Of a stretch of DNA of 36,374 nt, positions 14,735 through 23,201 are shown one piece after another. The notes under the pieces are model-generated. The model searched no databases. It saw nothing but the letters and a program-made list of their open reading frames with translations, and was not told the origin of the DNA. Position 1 is the stretch's first letter; each line of letters starts with the position of its first letter. The stretch is from a virus, in IMG/VR virus record IMGVR_UViG_3300010354_000249, positions 1 through 36,374 of that record, one strand, 5' to 3'. The position numbers and the translations under genes are program-made.

Positions 14735-15236
14735 CGCGCAAGCCATCATCGATGGTTTTGTAGAAGATGATGACGTTGTGGCATGGGGTACTGCCACAAC
14801 AGATCAAAAGAATCGTGCTTTATATACTGCTGCTCAACGCCTTGACCGTGAACGATTTCTAGGCGCACGAGCAACTGACACTCAGGCATTACAGTGGCCC
14901 AGAACAGGAGTACGTAAGCCAGATACCTACATCAATACCTACGCGGTTGGTTTTCCATTTCGTATTACAACTGACTATTACACAGACACTGAAATTCCAG
15001 ATCAGGTCAAAAAAGCACAAGCTGTCTTGGCGGTTTATCTGAACAGTAACAAAGACGGCATGGGGCTTAGCGGACTTGAAGATTACAAGTCAGTCAGCAT
15101 CGGTAGCCTTAGCGTTACGACTGCAGGTGCTAGCAGCATGGCAACTGGGGCTGATCGTGTACCGCCAATCTTTGAGCGGTATCTGACTGGGCTTAGAATT
15201 AGTGGACCAGGTAACTTTTCCATCAAACGGAGTTGA
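14670..15236 (+). CDS. Head-tail connector (DnaT-like family annotation)
   Basis: A 188-residue protein. MAISIDATVGGANANSYLTLNDAQAII ... AQRLDRERFLGAR ... LQWPRTG is the pattern of phage proteins labelled putative DnaT-like ssDNA-binding but placed where the gp6-type connector/adaptor belongs. The N-terminal helical bundle and WPR motif fit an adaptor sitting below the portal. Context favours adaptor, not DNA replication. Confidence 0.75.
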   Translation: MAISIDATVGGANANSYLTLNDAQAIIDGFVEDDDVVAWGTATTDQKNRALYTAAQRLDRERFLGARATDTQALQWPRTGVRKPDTYINTYAVGFPFRITTDYYTDTEIPDQVKKAQAVLAVYLNSNKDGMGLSGLEDYKSVSIGSLSVTTAGASSMATGADRVPPIFERYLTGLRISGPGNFSIKRS

Positions 15237-15238
15237 AC

Positions 15239-15475
15239 ATGGCTGACAACGACTCCTACAACATTGGATTTGAGTACATCAGCGACACTGCCGCGCATAC
15301 TGGTCGATTCTGGAAGCTGTATGCGTTGGCAGATGCGGTGATTAGCACTGCGACTGTGCAAAATGCAAGTGGGAATACCTTTACATCTGTACCGCTTGGC
15401 AAGGGCGATGAGATTGAAGGTGTCTTCACTAGCGTGACGCTGGCTTCAGGCAAGATCATTGCTTACAAGATTTGA
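15239..15475 (+). CDS. Small beta-rich virion-type protein, copy A
   Basis: A 78-residue protein from ATG 15239, with GGAG at 15229-15232. It shares a pattern with the next gene: DTAAHTGRFWKLY, then GNTFTSVPLGKGDEIEGVFTSVTLASGKIIAYKI. This is a tandem paralogous pair. It may be a head or neck decoration protein; the exact role is unknown. Confidence 0.65.
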   Translation: MADNDSYNIGFEYISDTAAHTGRFWKLYALADAVISTATVQNASGNTFTSVPLGKGDEIEGVFTSVTLASGKIIAYKI

Positions 15476-15477
15476 TC

Positions 15478-15726
15478 ATGAGTTACTCAGCCGTCTACGG
15501 AATTGATTACGCCAAAGGCGCGACGTTTATTGGCAATACGGCTACGCATACTGGGCGCTGGGCTGCGATTCACTTCACAACCAATGCTCAGATTGACGCT
15601 ATTACGGCACAAAATTACGACGGCAATACCTTGTCTGGTCAATCAATGAGTGCTTCAACCACGCTTTACGGCGTATTTACCAGCATTAAATTGCAAAACG
15701 GTCATTGTGTTGCCTATAAACTCTGA
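15478..15726 (+). CDS. Small beta-rich virion-type protein, copy B
   Basis: An 82-residue protein from ATG 15478, paralogous to 15239-15475: NTATHTGRWAAIH aligns with DTAAHTGRFWKLY, GNTLSGQSMSAS with GNTFTSVPLGKG, and LYGVFTSIKLQNGHCVAYKL with IEGVFTSVTLASGKIIAYKI. The pair probably arose by tandem duplication and forms related subunits of the virion. Confidence 0.65.
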   Translation: MSYSAVYGIDYAKGATFIGNTATHTGRWAAIHFTTNAQIDAITAQNYDGNTLSGQSMSASTTLYGVFTSIKLQNGHCVAYKL

Positions 15727-16082
15727 TGGCACTTGCATCCTCGCTACGGAAAGTTGCCAGCAAGCTGATGCTGAAGTTCGGCGGCGAGGTGACATTTCGC
15801 AGGGTGACAACTGGCGCTTACAACACGAGCACGGGAGCTGCTACGCCAACTGTTGCTACGACCACCGTCCGTGGTGTGCTGGAGGATGTGAACGAACGTG
15901 AGGTTAACGACCTCGTTAAAAGCACAGACAAAAAGCTGACGATTGCTGCGGCTGACTTAAGCTTTGAGCCTGTTGTATCTGATCAAGTTACTGTTGCTAG
16001 TCGCATCATGCAGATTGTGCAAGTCACAAAAATTGAGCAAGATAATACCGCGATTGTGTTTGAGATCTTCTTGAGGGAATAA
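15726..16082 (+). CDS. Head closure / head-tail adaptor-like protein
   Basis: A 118-residue protein overlapping the previous stop (TGATG). The sequence LMLKFGGEVTFRRVTTGAYNTSTGAATPT and later VTVASRIMQIVQVTKIEQDNTAIVFEIFLRE is the beta-barrel layout of SPP1 gp16 / head-closure Hc1 proteins. It would seal the connector after packaging. The order connector - closure - gp10-like - terminator supports it. Confidence 0.7.
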   Translation: MALASSLRKVASKLMLKFGGEVTFRRVTTGAYNTSTGAATPTVATTTVRGVLEDVNEREVNDLVKSTDKKLTIAAADLSFEPVVSDQVTVASRIMQIVQVTKIEQDNTAIVFEIFLRE

Positions 16083-16083
16083 C

Positions 16084-16485
16084 ATGGCACGCGTTATCAG
16101 GTTTGAAGATATTGGCAAGTACACGCAAGAGCAGTTTGAAAAGCTGCTGCGCGTTGCAGTACTTGAAACTGATTCACGCCTAAAGCAAGAAAGCCCTGTT
16201 GATACAGGCAGATTTCGCGCAAGCTGGGCAATCGGGCAAAATTCTGCTCCATTCCGCGGACAGCCTGAAGGCACTTACTCTCAGGCACCACCGCTTGCTG
16301 TTAATTACCAGCTTGGGAGCGAAAAGGCTGGCAATGTCTACAGCATACACAACAACTTGCCATACGCCGATCCGCTTGCTGCTGGTTGGAGTAAACAGGC
16401 ACCATCTGGCTGGGTTGATAACGTTGCCAAGAATATGCAGACTTGGGTTAACGCACAAGCTGATCGCATCGGACGGGAATCATGA
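16084..16485 (+). CDS. HK97 gp10-like neck / tail completion protein
   Basis: A 133-residue protein. The motif LRVAVLETDSRLKQESPVDTGRFRASW is characteristic of the HK97 gp10-like family (the VDTGxLRxS motif). Later LPYADPLAAGWSKQAPSGWV matches the family's end. It lies between head-closure and tail-terminator genes, and overlaps the next gene by 4 bp. Confidence 0.82.
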   Translation: MARVIRFEDIGKYTQEQFEKLLRVAVLETDSRLKQESPVDTGRFRASWAIGQNSAPFRGQPEGTYSQAPPLAVNYQLGSEKAGNVYSIHNNLPYADPLAAGWSKQAPSGWVDNVAKNMQTWVNAQADRIGRES

Positions 16486-16913
16486 GTCTTAATACAATCC
16501 GTGCTGCAATCGAAGGGCGAATCGCAACTGAGTTTGCCGCGTCACCTGCATTGCAAGTCGCATATCAAAATGTTCCGTTCACGCCACCAAATAACGCAAG
16601 CTGGATTCAAACAAACATCGTCTGGGGTGATTCTGCTTACCTGACGATCCTGACCTCAGCTACTCGTGGCACTGACGAAGGCTACGACCGCAGAAATGGT
16701 ACCTTGTCGTTCAATATCTTCTGCCCACGCGGACAAGGGGTAGGTGCTGCGCTAACCATCGCGCAACGCTGTATCGACTTGTTCTCACGTTTACAGCTGC
16801 AAAATATTAAGTTCGATGCCGCTTCTGGACCGCGCATCATTGAACCGGCTGGACCGGAAGGGTTTTATCAAGCTCAAGTGTCCATAACCTTTGAGGCTTA
16901 CGAGCAAAGCTAG
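16482..16913 (+). CDS. Tail terminator-like protein (DUF4128)
   Basis: A 143-residue protein: LNTIRAAIEGRIATEFAASP, then NGTLSFNIFCPRGQGVGAALTIAQRCIDLF and ISITFEAY-like end (VSITFEAYEQS). This is the alpha/beta layout of DUF4128 / lambda gpU-like tail terminators, which cap the tail tube before head joining. Position immediately before the tail tube gene is canonical. Confidence 0.75.
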   Translation: MSLNTIRAAIEGRIATEFAASPALQVAYQNVPFTPPNNASWIQTNIVWGDSAYLTILTSATRGTDEGYDRRNGTLSFNIFCPRGQGVGAALTIAQRCIDLFSRLQLQNIKFDAASGPRIIEPAGPEGFYQAQVSITFEAYEQS

Positions 16914-16942
16914 ACTTGGTTTAGCCACCTACCGTTCACAAC

Positions 16943-17710
16943 ATGGCTACTGTTCTGTCCGGTACGTCCGGCGCTCTCTACTACAAGCCTGCTGGCACCA
17001 AGGGCACATTTGGTGAAGCCAATGTGTCTGTGGCAAATGATGAGATCACAGTTGCGACCTACCTCAACTTCAAGGTTGGCGATCCTGTGGTATTTAGCGT
17101 CGTCAACACTGAAACTGGCGCTGCTGGTACTGGCACTCTGCCTGCTGGTATCAGTGCTGCGACAACTTATTACGTCATTGGCTATACAGCTTCGACTGGC
17201 GTAATGCAGGTTTCTGCAACGCTTGGCGGTTCTACCGTTGCGATCACAGACGACGGTACTGCGGTTACCCCTAATGCATTCCAAGTTGCATACGCATCGT
17301 ATGCCGCAGTTGGTGATGTACGCGAGTGGTCGTTTGAAATGACCCGTGAGGAAATCGATGTAACCACCATCGGTCAATCACTTGGTCAGTATGCACCATT
17401 CCGTAGCTACATCACTGGCTTTGCTGATGGTCAAGGAAGCTGCACGGTTTATACGACTGATGATGATACCAATCTGTCCAACCGCATGATCCAAGACGTG
17501 ATCCAGCGGCAGCAGACTGGTGCATCGTTCAAACTGTATATCGACCGTGTGCTAAGTGGTGGCAATGTTAGCTCCACTCTTAGCCGTAGCGTTGAGTTTG
17601 AGGCTGTATTGACTTCTGCAAGTCTGACCGTCAACCCTGACGATGCTCAGACCGTGGAAATCGCCTTCCGTCCCGCCGGTACTCCCACTTTCGACTTCAG
17701 CAAGAGCTGA
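16943..17710 (+). CDS. Major tail (tube) protein
   Basis: A 255-residue protein. The tube domain is recognisable in GDVREWSFEMTREEIDVTTIG, RSYITGFADGQGSCTVY, QQTGASFKLYIDRV and FEAVLTSASLTVNPDDAQTVEIAF. Between residue about 25 and 115 there is a Thr/Gly/Val-rich beta-type insertion (NFKVGDPVVFSVVN ... TTYYVIGYTASTGVMQVSATLGG), which probably decorates the outside of the tail. A strong terminator follows. Confidence 0.82.
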   Translation: MATVLSGTSGALYYKPAGTKGTFGEANVSVANDEITVATYLNFKVGDPVVFSVVNTETGAAGTGTLPAGISAATTYYVIGYTASTGVMQVSATLGGSTVAITDDGTAVTPNAFQVAYASYAAVGDVREWSFEMTREEIDVTTIGQSLGQYAPFRSYITGFADGQGSCTVYTTDDDTNLSNRMIQDVIQRQQTGASFKLYIDRVLSGGNVSSTLSRSVEFEAVLTSASLTVNPDDAQTVEIAFRPAGTPTFDFSKS

Positions 17711-17733
17711 TAACTTGAATTGGGAGATGACTT

Positions 17734-17761
17734 GCCCCTGGGTTGCACCGGGGGCTTTTTT
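17734..17761 (+). terminator. Rho-independent terminator after major tail protein
   Basis: GCCCC...GGGGC stem with an inner GG/CC (17734-17755) followed by TTTTTT (17756-17761). Partial termination here would keep the capsid and tail-tube messages more abundant than tape-measure and tip messages. Confidence 0.8.
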
Positions 17762-17793
17762 ATGCTTAAAGTAGAGCGCAAAGATTGTCTTTT

Positions 17794-18141
17794 ATGTCTC
17801 CTGCTCAGCCTGTGCGTGCTCTTGATCGCCTAAAGAAGGCTGCAAACCTTATGCCCATCCGTAAGGTTGTAACACTTAGCGATGGCTCTGAGTTTGAGTT
17901 TTGGCACACTGCGCTGACGATGGCGGAGCGCGAGCGTGCAACCAAAGCTGCCAACAGCAACGATCCGAATGCTTTGGCGATTCAGCTTCTAGTGCAAAAG
18001 GCGCAAGATGAAAACGGTAACCGCATGTTCCAAGCTGGCGAAGTAGCTGAGCTTAAAAACGAGGTACGTGACAGTGATCTGCAGCGGATCATTTTGGCGC
18101 TGATCCAAGACGACGTGGTGGAGATTGACACGGGAAACTAA
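17794..18141 (+). CDS. Tail assembly chaperone, short form (gpG-like)
   Basis: A 115-residue protein from ATG 17794 (MSPAQPVRALDRLKKAANLM); a TTG at 17785 adds three residues and is less likely. It lies between tail tube and tape measure, the place of lambda gpG. Its last sense codons ACG GGA AAC are followed immediately by TAA and contain the slippery heptamer GGGAAAC, allowing a -1 shift into the next reading frame. The protein binds the tape measure during tail assembly. Confidence 0.8.
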   Translation: MSPAQPVRALDRLKKAANLMPIRKVVTLSDGSEFEFWHTALTMAERERATKAANSNDPNALAIQLLVQKAQDENGNRMFQAGEVAELKNEVRDSDLQRIILALIQDDVVEIDTGN

Positions 18142-18317
18142 GTCAGGAGCTAAGGCGGGATAACCTGCTGATGCTCCAGTTGTCGCTTGCCAAAGAGCTT
18201 GGCTGTACGTTGGCTGAGCTTTTAGAGCGTATTACGCCTGAAGAACTGCTTTTGTGGAATACCTTTTTTAAGATCGAGCGCGAAGAGGAAGCCAAGGCAG
18301 CAAGAAAGCGTAGGTAG
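18129..18317 (+). CDS. Tail assembly chaperone, frameshift extension (gpT-like)
   Basis: The -1 frame is open from 18129 to the TAG at 18315-18317. After the shift at 18138 it adds about 59 residues (LSQELRRDNLLMLQLSLAKE ... LAELLERITPEELLLWNTFF ... KIEREEEAKAARKRR). The LAxxLgxtlaeLlerItpeEl..W..F pattern is the classic T domain that recruits tail-tube subunits. It is probably made only as the fused G-T product; an internal ATG at 18171 exists but lacks a good ribosome site. Confidence 0.82.
   Translation, partial: HGKLSQELRRDNLLMLQLSLAKELGCTLAELLERITPEELLLWNTFFKIEREEEAKAARKRR
18132..18138 (+). other. -1 programmed frameshift slippery site GGGAAAC
   Basis: In phase with the upstream gene it reads G GGA AAC, the X XXY YYZ rule, and is followed at once by the TAA of the short form. 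It resembles lambda's G GGA AAG. A weak 5-bp stem (GGAGC 18146-18150 with GCTCC 18173-18177) lies downstream. Confidence 0.82.
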
Positions 18318-18343
18318 AATCGATGTATCGCTAAGGGTTTACC

Positions 18344-20323
18344 GTGAGCGTCGTTGCCAATATCGCGGTCAACCTAGACGCCAGCAAAGCTCTGGCAGGA
18401 CTGAAAGGTTTAGACGGCGCGATTAAAGGACTTGGTGGTGGTATCACCAAGATTGGTCAGCAAATGTCTGGCTTGGCAGGAATTGCCGCGAGCATTGGCG
18501 CCGGTGCTGCTGTCAGCGGATTTGTTAAAGCTGGAATTGAAGCAGATAGAACTGGAAAAACAATCAAAGCTTTATCGGGACAGTACAAAGAAACAGAAGG
18601 TGTAACCAAACTGGCTTCTGATGCAGCTGAAAAATATGGTCTAGGACAAACAACAGCTGCAAAAGCGGTTGCCGATCTCTACGGGCGTTTGCGTCCAATG
18701 GGCGTCAGCCTTGACAATATTGGCAAGACGTTTACTGGCGTCAATAATGCAGCCGCCATGATGAATCTGTCTGCGGCAGATACAGAAGGCGTCATGCTGC
18801 AGCTCAGTCAGGCCATGGGCTCTGGCGCTTTGCAGGGTGATGAGTTGCGTTCGATCATGGAGCGTTTGCCCATGGTTGGTCAGGCTGTCGCCAAAGTCAT
18901 GGGTGTAACTGTTGGCGAGGTCAAACAACTTGGCGCTGACGGAAAGATCACGACAGATGTAATCATTAAGGCAATGGGTGAATTGAATAAAATCAAGCCA
19001 CCGCCGCCAGATCCATACAAACTATTCCAAGCTGCCTTAGAAAATCTAAATACAACAATCGGAACTCAGTTGCTGCCTATATTTACGCCACTTGTTCAAA
19101 AATTATCTGAAGTCATTGCCAAATTCAAAGAGCTTGGAGTTGGAGCAACTATTGCGCAGACATTGAAGCCAATCGGCGATTTTATGATTGGTCTCCTTGA
19201 CGCATTTACGAAACTTCCTGAGCCAGCTCAAAAGCTGATTATCGCTCTAGGTGCAATCACGATTGCTTTTTCGTTGATCGCAGTTCCGCTGGGTATCGTA
19301 ATTTCTGCATTTGGAACAATCATCACCGCAGTTGGCGGATTGATTTCCGCATTTAGTGGGCTGTCCATATTGGCGACTGTTGCTGGTTGGCTGGGAGCCC
19401 TTGGTCCAGCACTTACAGCCATCGTTGCATTGCTGACTGGTCCGGTTGGCATTGTCATAGCTGTGGTAGCTGCTGGTGTTGCAATTTATGCTTTTCGGGA
19501 CAAGATCGGCGATGCTTTTAAGGGGATTGGCAAATGGTTCCAAGACCTAATTGGTGGATTTGGAATTTTCATCAAAGAAGCCGGTAAAGCCGCAGCTGCT
19601 TTTGTTTCTAATTTCTTTAAGCCATTAACAGAAAATTGGTCAGCTATTACGAATGCCATTCAGCAAGGCGCAATACTCGTTTTTAATTTATTGACAAAGC
19701 CGTATAGGGATGCTTGGCAATTCATAAACACACAATTCATTCAGCCACTTAAGGCTGTATTTCCAAATCTTGTAAACTTCATCAAAAGTATTGGTTCAAA
19801 AATTACCGATGCGCTTGCCGCTCCTTTTAAGGCAGTAGCAAACATTGTCAAAAGCGTATTTAATAGCGTCATTGGCATTATTGAGCGTGCGTTGAATATT
19901 GCTGTTAGCGGGATCAACAACCTAATCAAGGCTGCTAACAGTCTTCCTGGCCCAGATCTGCCAACAGTGCCTCAAATTAAGTTGCCACGATTTGCTGAAG
20001 GTGGCGTTGTTACCCGTCCGACACTGGCGCTTGTTGGGGAAGGTGGTGAGCCTGAGTACATCGTTCCGCAAAGCAAGGCTGACGCATTTGCTCAGAATTG
20101 GATCTCTGGGCGTCAAGGCGCTGCAGCAATTCCAAACTCCACCGCAAGTGGCAGTAGCACCACCGTTCCTTCAATCAACATTCAAACTGGACCTGTCACT
20201 CAAATGGAGGGCACAAGGTACGTGACGATGGGCGATCTTGAATCTGCATTGCAGACAATGGCAATCGCGCTGACGAATACCAATCGCTCCGCCGGTGCTC
20301 GCCGTTACGCAGGAGTTCGCTGA
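18344..20323 (+). CDS. Tape measure protein
   Basis: A 659-residue protein with GTG start. N-terminal Ala/Gly-rich helical region, then the TP901-type tape-measure core (DRTGKTIKALSGQYKETEGV ... AMGSGALQGDELRSIMERLPMVGQAVAKVMGVTVGEVKQLGADGKI). Residues about 295-385 are strongly hydrophobic with several possible membrane spans. The C-terminus has RFAEGGVVTRPTLALVGEGGEPEYIVP. It sets tail length: at about 0.15 nm per residue, roughly 100 nm, a siphovirus tail. Hydrophobic part may form the DNA channel in the host membrane. Confidence 0.9.
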   Translation: MSVVANIAVNLDASKALAGLKGLDGAIKGLGGGITKIGQQMSGLAGIAASIGAGAAVSGFVKAGIEADRTGKTIKALSGQYKETEGVTKLASDAAEKYGLGQTTAAKAVADLYGRLRPMGVSLDNIGKTFTGVNNAAAMMNLSAADTEGVMLQLSQAMGSGALQGDELRSIMERLPMVGQAVAKVMGVTVGEVKQLGADGKITTDVIIKAMGELNKIKPPPPDPYKLFQAALENLNTTIGTQLLPIFTPLVQKLSEVIAKFKELGVGATIAQTLKPIGDFMIGLLDAFTKLPEPAQKLIIALGAITIAFSLIAVPLGIVISAFGTIITAVGGLISAFSGLSILATVAGWLGALGPALTAIVALLTGPVGIVIAVVAAGVAIYAFRDKIGDAFKGIGKWFQDLIGGFGIFIKEAGKAAAAFVSNFFKPLTENWSAITNAIQQGAILVFNLLTKPYRDAWQFINTQFIQPLKAVFPNLVNFIKSIGSKITDALAAPFKAVANIVKSVFNSVIGIIERALNIAVSGINNLIKAANSLPGPDLPTVPQIKLPRFAEGGVVTRPTLALVGEGGEPEYIVPQSKADAFAQNWISGRQGAAAIPNSTASGSSTTVPSINIQTGPVTQMEGTRYVTMGDLESALQTMAIALTNTNRSAGARRYAGVR

Positions 20324-20784
20324 TGACAAACAGAAGTCAATCCGTATATTTAAGGGTCTTCTCAGGGGCGACTGATTTCCAGCGTTGGCAGTCTTACTAC
20401 GTCAATCAGACGATCACATTTGATAGCAAAACTTGGAATTATCACCCTTTTACGATTGATGCTTTTACAGGAGGCAGCACTCCAGGCGAACGTTTCACGC
20501 TGCAAGTTCCGGCCACAAACGAGGCTGTTGAAACGTTTACTTACGCCTTAGGACTGAACTGGTTGTGCGAAGTCAAAATGTATGAGTTCAATACGCTTGC
20601 CACACAAACAGCGCCATCTGCTAGTCAGGTCTTGATTGCCTCTGTGTTCGGTGAAGTCGTAGAAGTGCGCGGCGGGTTTACATCCTTGTCAGTGACCCTA
20701 GGATCAGGGCTGGCACCCGTTGGAGCACAAGCCCCACCCCGCACGTACACCACGGCTCTGGTCGGCACTCCCCTACGGATATGA
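20323..20784 (+). CDS. Minor tail / distal tail protein
   Basis: A 153-residue protein overlapping the tape measure stop by one base and the next gene by 4 bp. Beta-rich: DFQRWQSYYVNQTITFDSKTWNYHPF ... AVETFTYALGLNWLCEV ... VRGGFTSLSVTLGS. Size and place suggest a distal tail or lambda gpL-like protein linking the tube with the tip. Identification is mostly contextual. Confidence 0.6.
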   Translation: MTNRSQSVYLRVFSGATDFQRWQSYYVNQTITFDSKTWNYHPFTIDAFTGGSTPGERFTLQVPATNEAVETFTYALGLNWLCEVKMYEFNTLATQTAPSASQVLIASVFGEVVEVRGGFTSLSVTLGSGLAPVGAQAPPRTYTTALVGTPLRI

Positions 20785-23201
20785 GCGAATTTGAATTTAC
20801 AGAGCCACTGTTTGTTTCTCGTGCACAAAGCGAGGCGATCAGCACACCGCTGCAGGATGACGCAGCCGCTGGCGCCACTTCACTTGACTCTGATCAGCAG
20901 GCAGTTGTTTTAGGCGAGCCGATCCCGATTGTTTTTTGCCGCCGCATTGACAGCATCGGTGGCGTGCTGGTTAGTCCTAAGGCAACAGAGGCGGCATACA
21001 GCAATAACGGCGTTACAAATCAGCTAACGGTCAACCTGGAACTGGTTCTAAGCGAAGGCGAGCTGCCTCTGGTTCAGGTCCGTGATGTCTTCCAGCGGGC
21101 TTGCCGTGTTGGTACTTGGGCTCAAGCGTATGACGCCCGTGCAGGCACTTGGAACCCGGGTAACACGGTAACCGTCGTCGCTGGTAAAACCCCCTGGAAC
21201 TGCCCTTACTACTGCGGCACCAGCGGAAGTTACGACAATATGACGACGCTGAGTTATACAAACACGCACGCAGATGCAGATGAAACATGGAACAAACAGG
21301 TTCACGTCTTTGTGCGCAATGGGATACAGGTAACGCGCATCATTGATAACGTCGTAGGTTCTAGCAATAACTTTGTCGATCTTGTTCTGTACCTGATTGC
21401 GCAGACAAATCGCGTCCCAAGCACGTTGATTGACTCGGCAGCGATGCTGACCGCTGCTCAATTCACAAATACCAACGGATTCCTGTTTAACGGCATCGTC
21501 CAAGCATCTACCAACCTTGAGGAATGGTTGTATAACACGAGCGCAGGATTCCTATTGCGCTTCTGTGATCGCGCCGGAAAGAAAATCCTCAAAGCACGCC
21601 TGCCGATCAACAACGATTACACGATCAAAACAACAGCAATCACGGCCGAGTACAAATTTACCGAAAACGATATTTTGCCTAACGGCTTTGAAATCGACTA
21701 TGTACCACTGGAGCAACGCCTGCCAGCCTGCATTGTGGTGCTGTGGCGCCAGCAGCCAGACGACGACATTGGCATCATCCGCACCACAGAAGTGCGTTTT
21801 ACTGGTGAGGCGCTGACTGGTCCATACGAGCAGTACGACCTAAGCGAATACTGCGCTTCCGAGAATCACGCGGTCAAGGTCGGCACTTACTACGCCGCTC
21901 GCCGCAAATACATTACGCACAGCCTGCGCATCCAAGTCCGCCCCGGTGCCTTCAATAGCACGTTGGAACTAGGCGACATTGTGCGCGTTCAGCTGGCACG
22001 GGAGACAGACGTTACTGACTACGCAATCCACGATTTTTATTACGAAGTAGACCGCATCAGCAAAGCCACCAGCGGCGCTGTGACTCTGGACCTAACGCAC
22101 TTCCCGATTGATGAACAAAACCGTAGTCTTGTGGCACTAAAAGTTGCTGAAGCTGTTGGCGCTGGTTACACGATGGCAACCGGCAGAACGGACTTTTCCT
22201 GTGATATTGCGGGGCGTCGTACAGACAGTTCAAGCATTGCCAATACACCAGATCCTGATCCACCGATTCTTCCTGACCCGGACAATTTTGAATACACCGT
22301 ACCGACTCCGACAATTACATCTGACACCACGCCAATTACATTCGGACCCGACAATGCAACCATTCCAGGCGGACGCAATGCTGTCCTTGGCCTAGCAGGA
22401 GCAAGCAGTCCATCTGGCGACACGACAAATCCAGAAGATCCGATTGAAGAAACTGCGCCTGCAATCACTGGGGCAACTGGTGACTTTGGTCGTCCGTTAA
22501 ATGGCGACGATTTAGAGACCGCACCTACGTGTCCAAACGGTCAAGTCACCTGGTACAAGCGACCCAAAGACGGTGGTGAGCGCAGTCAAGTACAGCAAGA
22601 CAATTTGGTCGGCAGTGCAACAAGCACCTATACCGTTGGCACTGAGGATATTGATTACACGATTGAAGCTGATAGCCGTTGCCCTGATCCGAGTTCTCCA
22701 GATGGCTACGGATCGCCAGTCACGCAAACAACTGGTCCTGTAGAGGCAAACTACAACTTCTATAATTACGTCCGCTGGACCGGAACAAAAACAACACCTT
22801 CTGGTGCAACTGCGTATACGTCTGCATGGCTAAACATTTCCGCTGGAAATATGGCAGCAACCATAAGCGGTGTTTGGGGCTGTGTCGGCAATGTTCCGCT
22901 TGCAGTCAACGAAGGGACGACATGCCCAGCTGTTGGACCAGTCAACTGGAGAGCATCTGTCTACACAACTAATAAAAATACAAATCCAACAGGTCTATAT
23001 GGGATTGGAGACTTGTCCTACTACGACAAGTTTGCTGCATTTAACTCAAGCCCATGCTCTAGCCCTACAACAGGTTTTAGCTGGGCAGGCACTGTAGAAG
23101 GCCGCACGCTATCAGTAGCTGGAAAGTGGGAGTTCAGTGTTGACGGCAGTACCGTCGCAGCAGAATGGGAAGGTCGCACAGACCAAAGTGAGGGCGAGTA
23201 A
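20781..23201 (+). CDS. Tail-tip / host-specificity (J-like) protein
   Basis: An 806-residue protein. Residues about 30-480 carry the tip-attachment core: DQQAVVLGEPIPIVFCRRIDSIGG, then VHVFVRNGIQVTRIID-like region, SSNNFVDLVLYLIAQTNRVP, TSAGFLLRFCDRAGKKILKA and HSLRIQVRPGAFNSTLELGDIVRV. The last 300 residues are different: Pro/Asp/Thr-rich linkers, then Cys-containing beta domains (SRCPDPSSPDGYG, WGCVGNVPL, GTTCPAVG, SSPCSSPTTG) that look like variable receptor-facing modules. It forms the central tail hub and likely contacts the host surface. Confidence 0.8.
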   Translation: MSEFEFTEPLFVSRAQSEAISTPLQDDAAAGATSLDSDQQAVVLGEPIPIVFCRRIDSIGGVLVSPKATEAAYSNNGVTNQLTVNLELVLSEGELPLVQVRDVFQRACRVGTWAQAYDARAGTWNPGNTVTVVAGKTPWNCPYYCGTSGSYDNMTTLSYTNTHADADETWNKQVHVFVRNGIQVTRIIDNVVGSSNNFVDLVLYLIAQTNRVPSTLIDSAAMLTAAQFTNTNGFLFNGIVQASTNLEEWLYNTSAGFLLRFCDRAGKKILKARLPINNDYTIKTTAITAEYKFTENDILPNGFEIDYVPLEQRLPACIVVLWRQQPDDDIGIIRTTEVRFTGEALTGPYEQYDLSEYCASENHAVKVGTYYAARRKYITHSLRIQVRPGAFNSTLELGDIVRVQLARETDVTDYAIHDFYYEVDRISKATSGAVTLDLTHFPIDEQNRSLVALKVAEAVGAGYTMATGRTDFSCDIAGRRTDSSSIANTPDPDPPILPDPDNFEYTVPTPTITSDTTPITFGPDNATIPGGRNAVLGLAGASSPSGDTTNPEDPIEETAPAITGATGDFGRPLNGDDLETAPTCPNGQVTWYKRPKDGGERSQVQQDNLVGSATSTYTVGTEDIDYTIEADSRCPDPSSPDGYGSPVTQTTGPVEANYNFYNYVRWTGTKTTPSGATAYTSAWLNISAGNMAATISGVWGCVGNVPLAVNEGTTCPAVGPVNWRASVYTTNKNTNPTGLYGIGDLSYYDKFAAFNSSPCSSPTTGFSWAGTVEGRTLSVAGKWEFSVDGSTVAAEWEGRTDQSEGE

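Noticed and set aside
14670-15236. DNA-replication role (DnaT) for this gene
   Set aside because: The family label exists, but its place between decoration and neck genes makes a head-tail connector much more likely.
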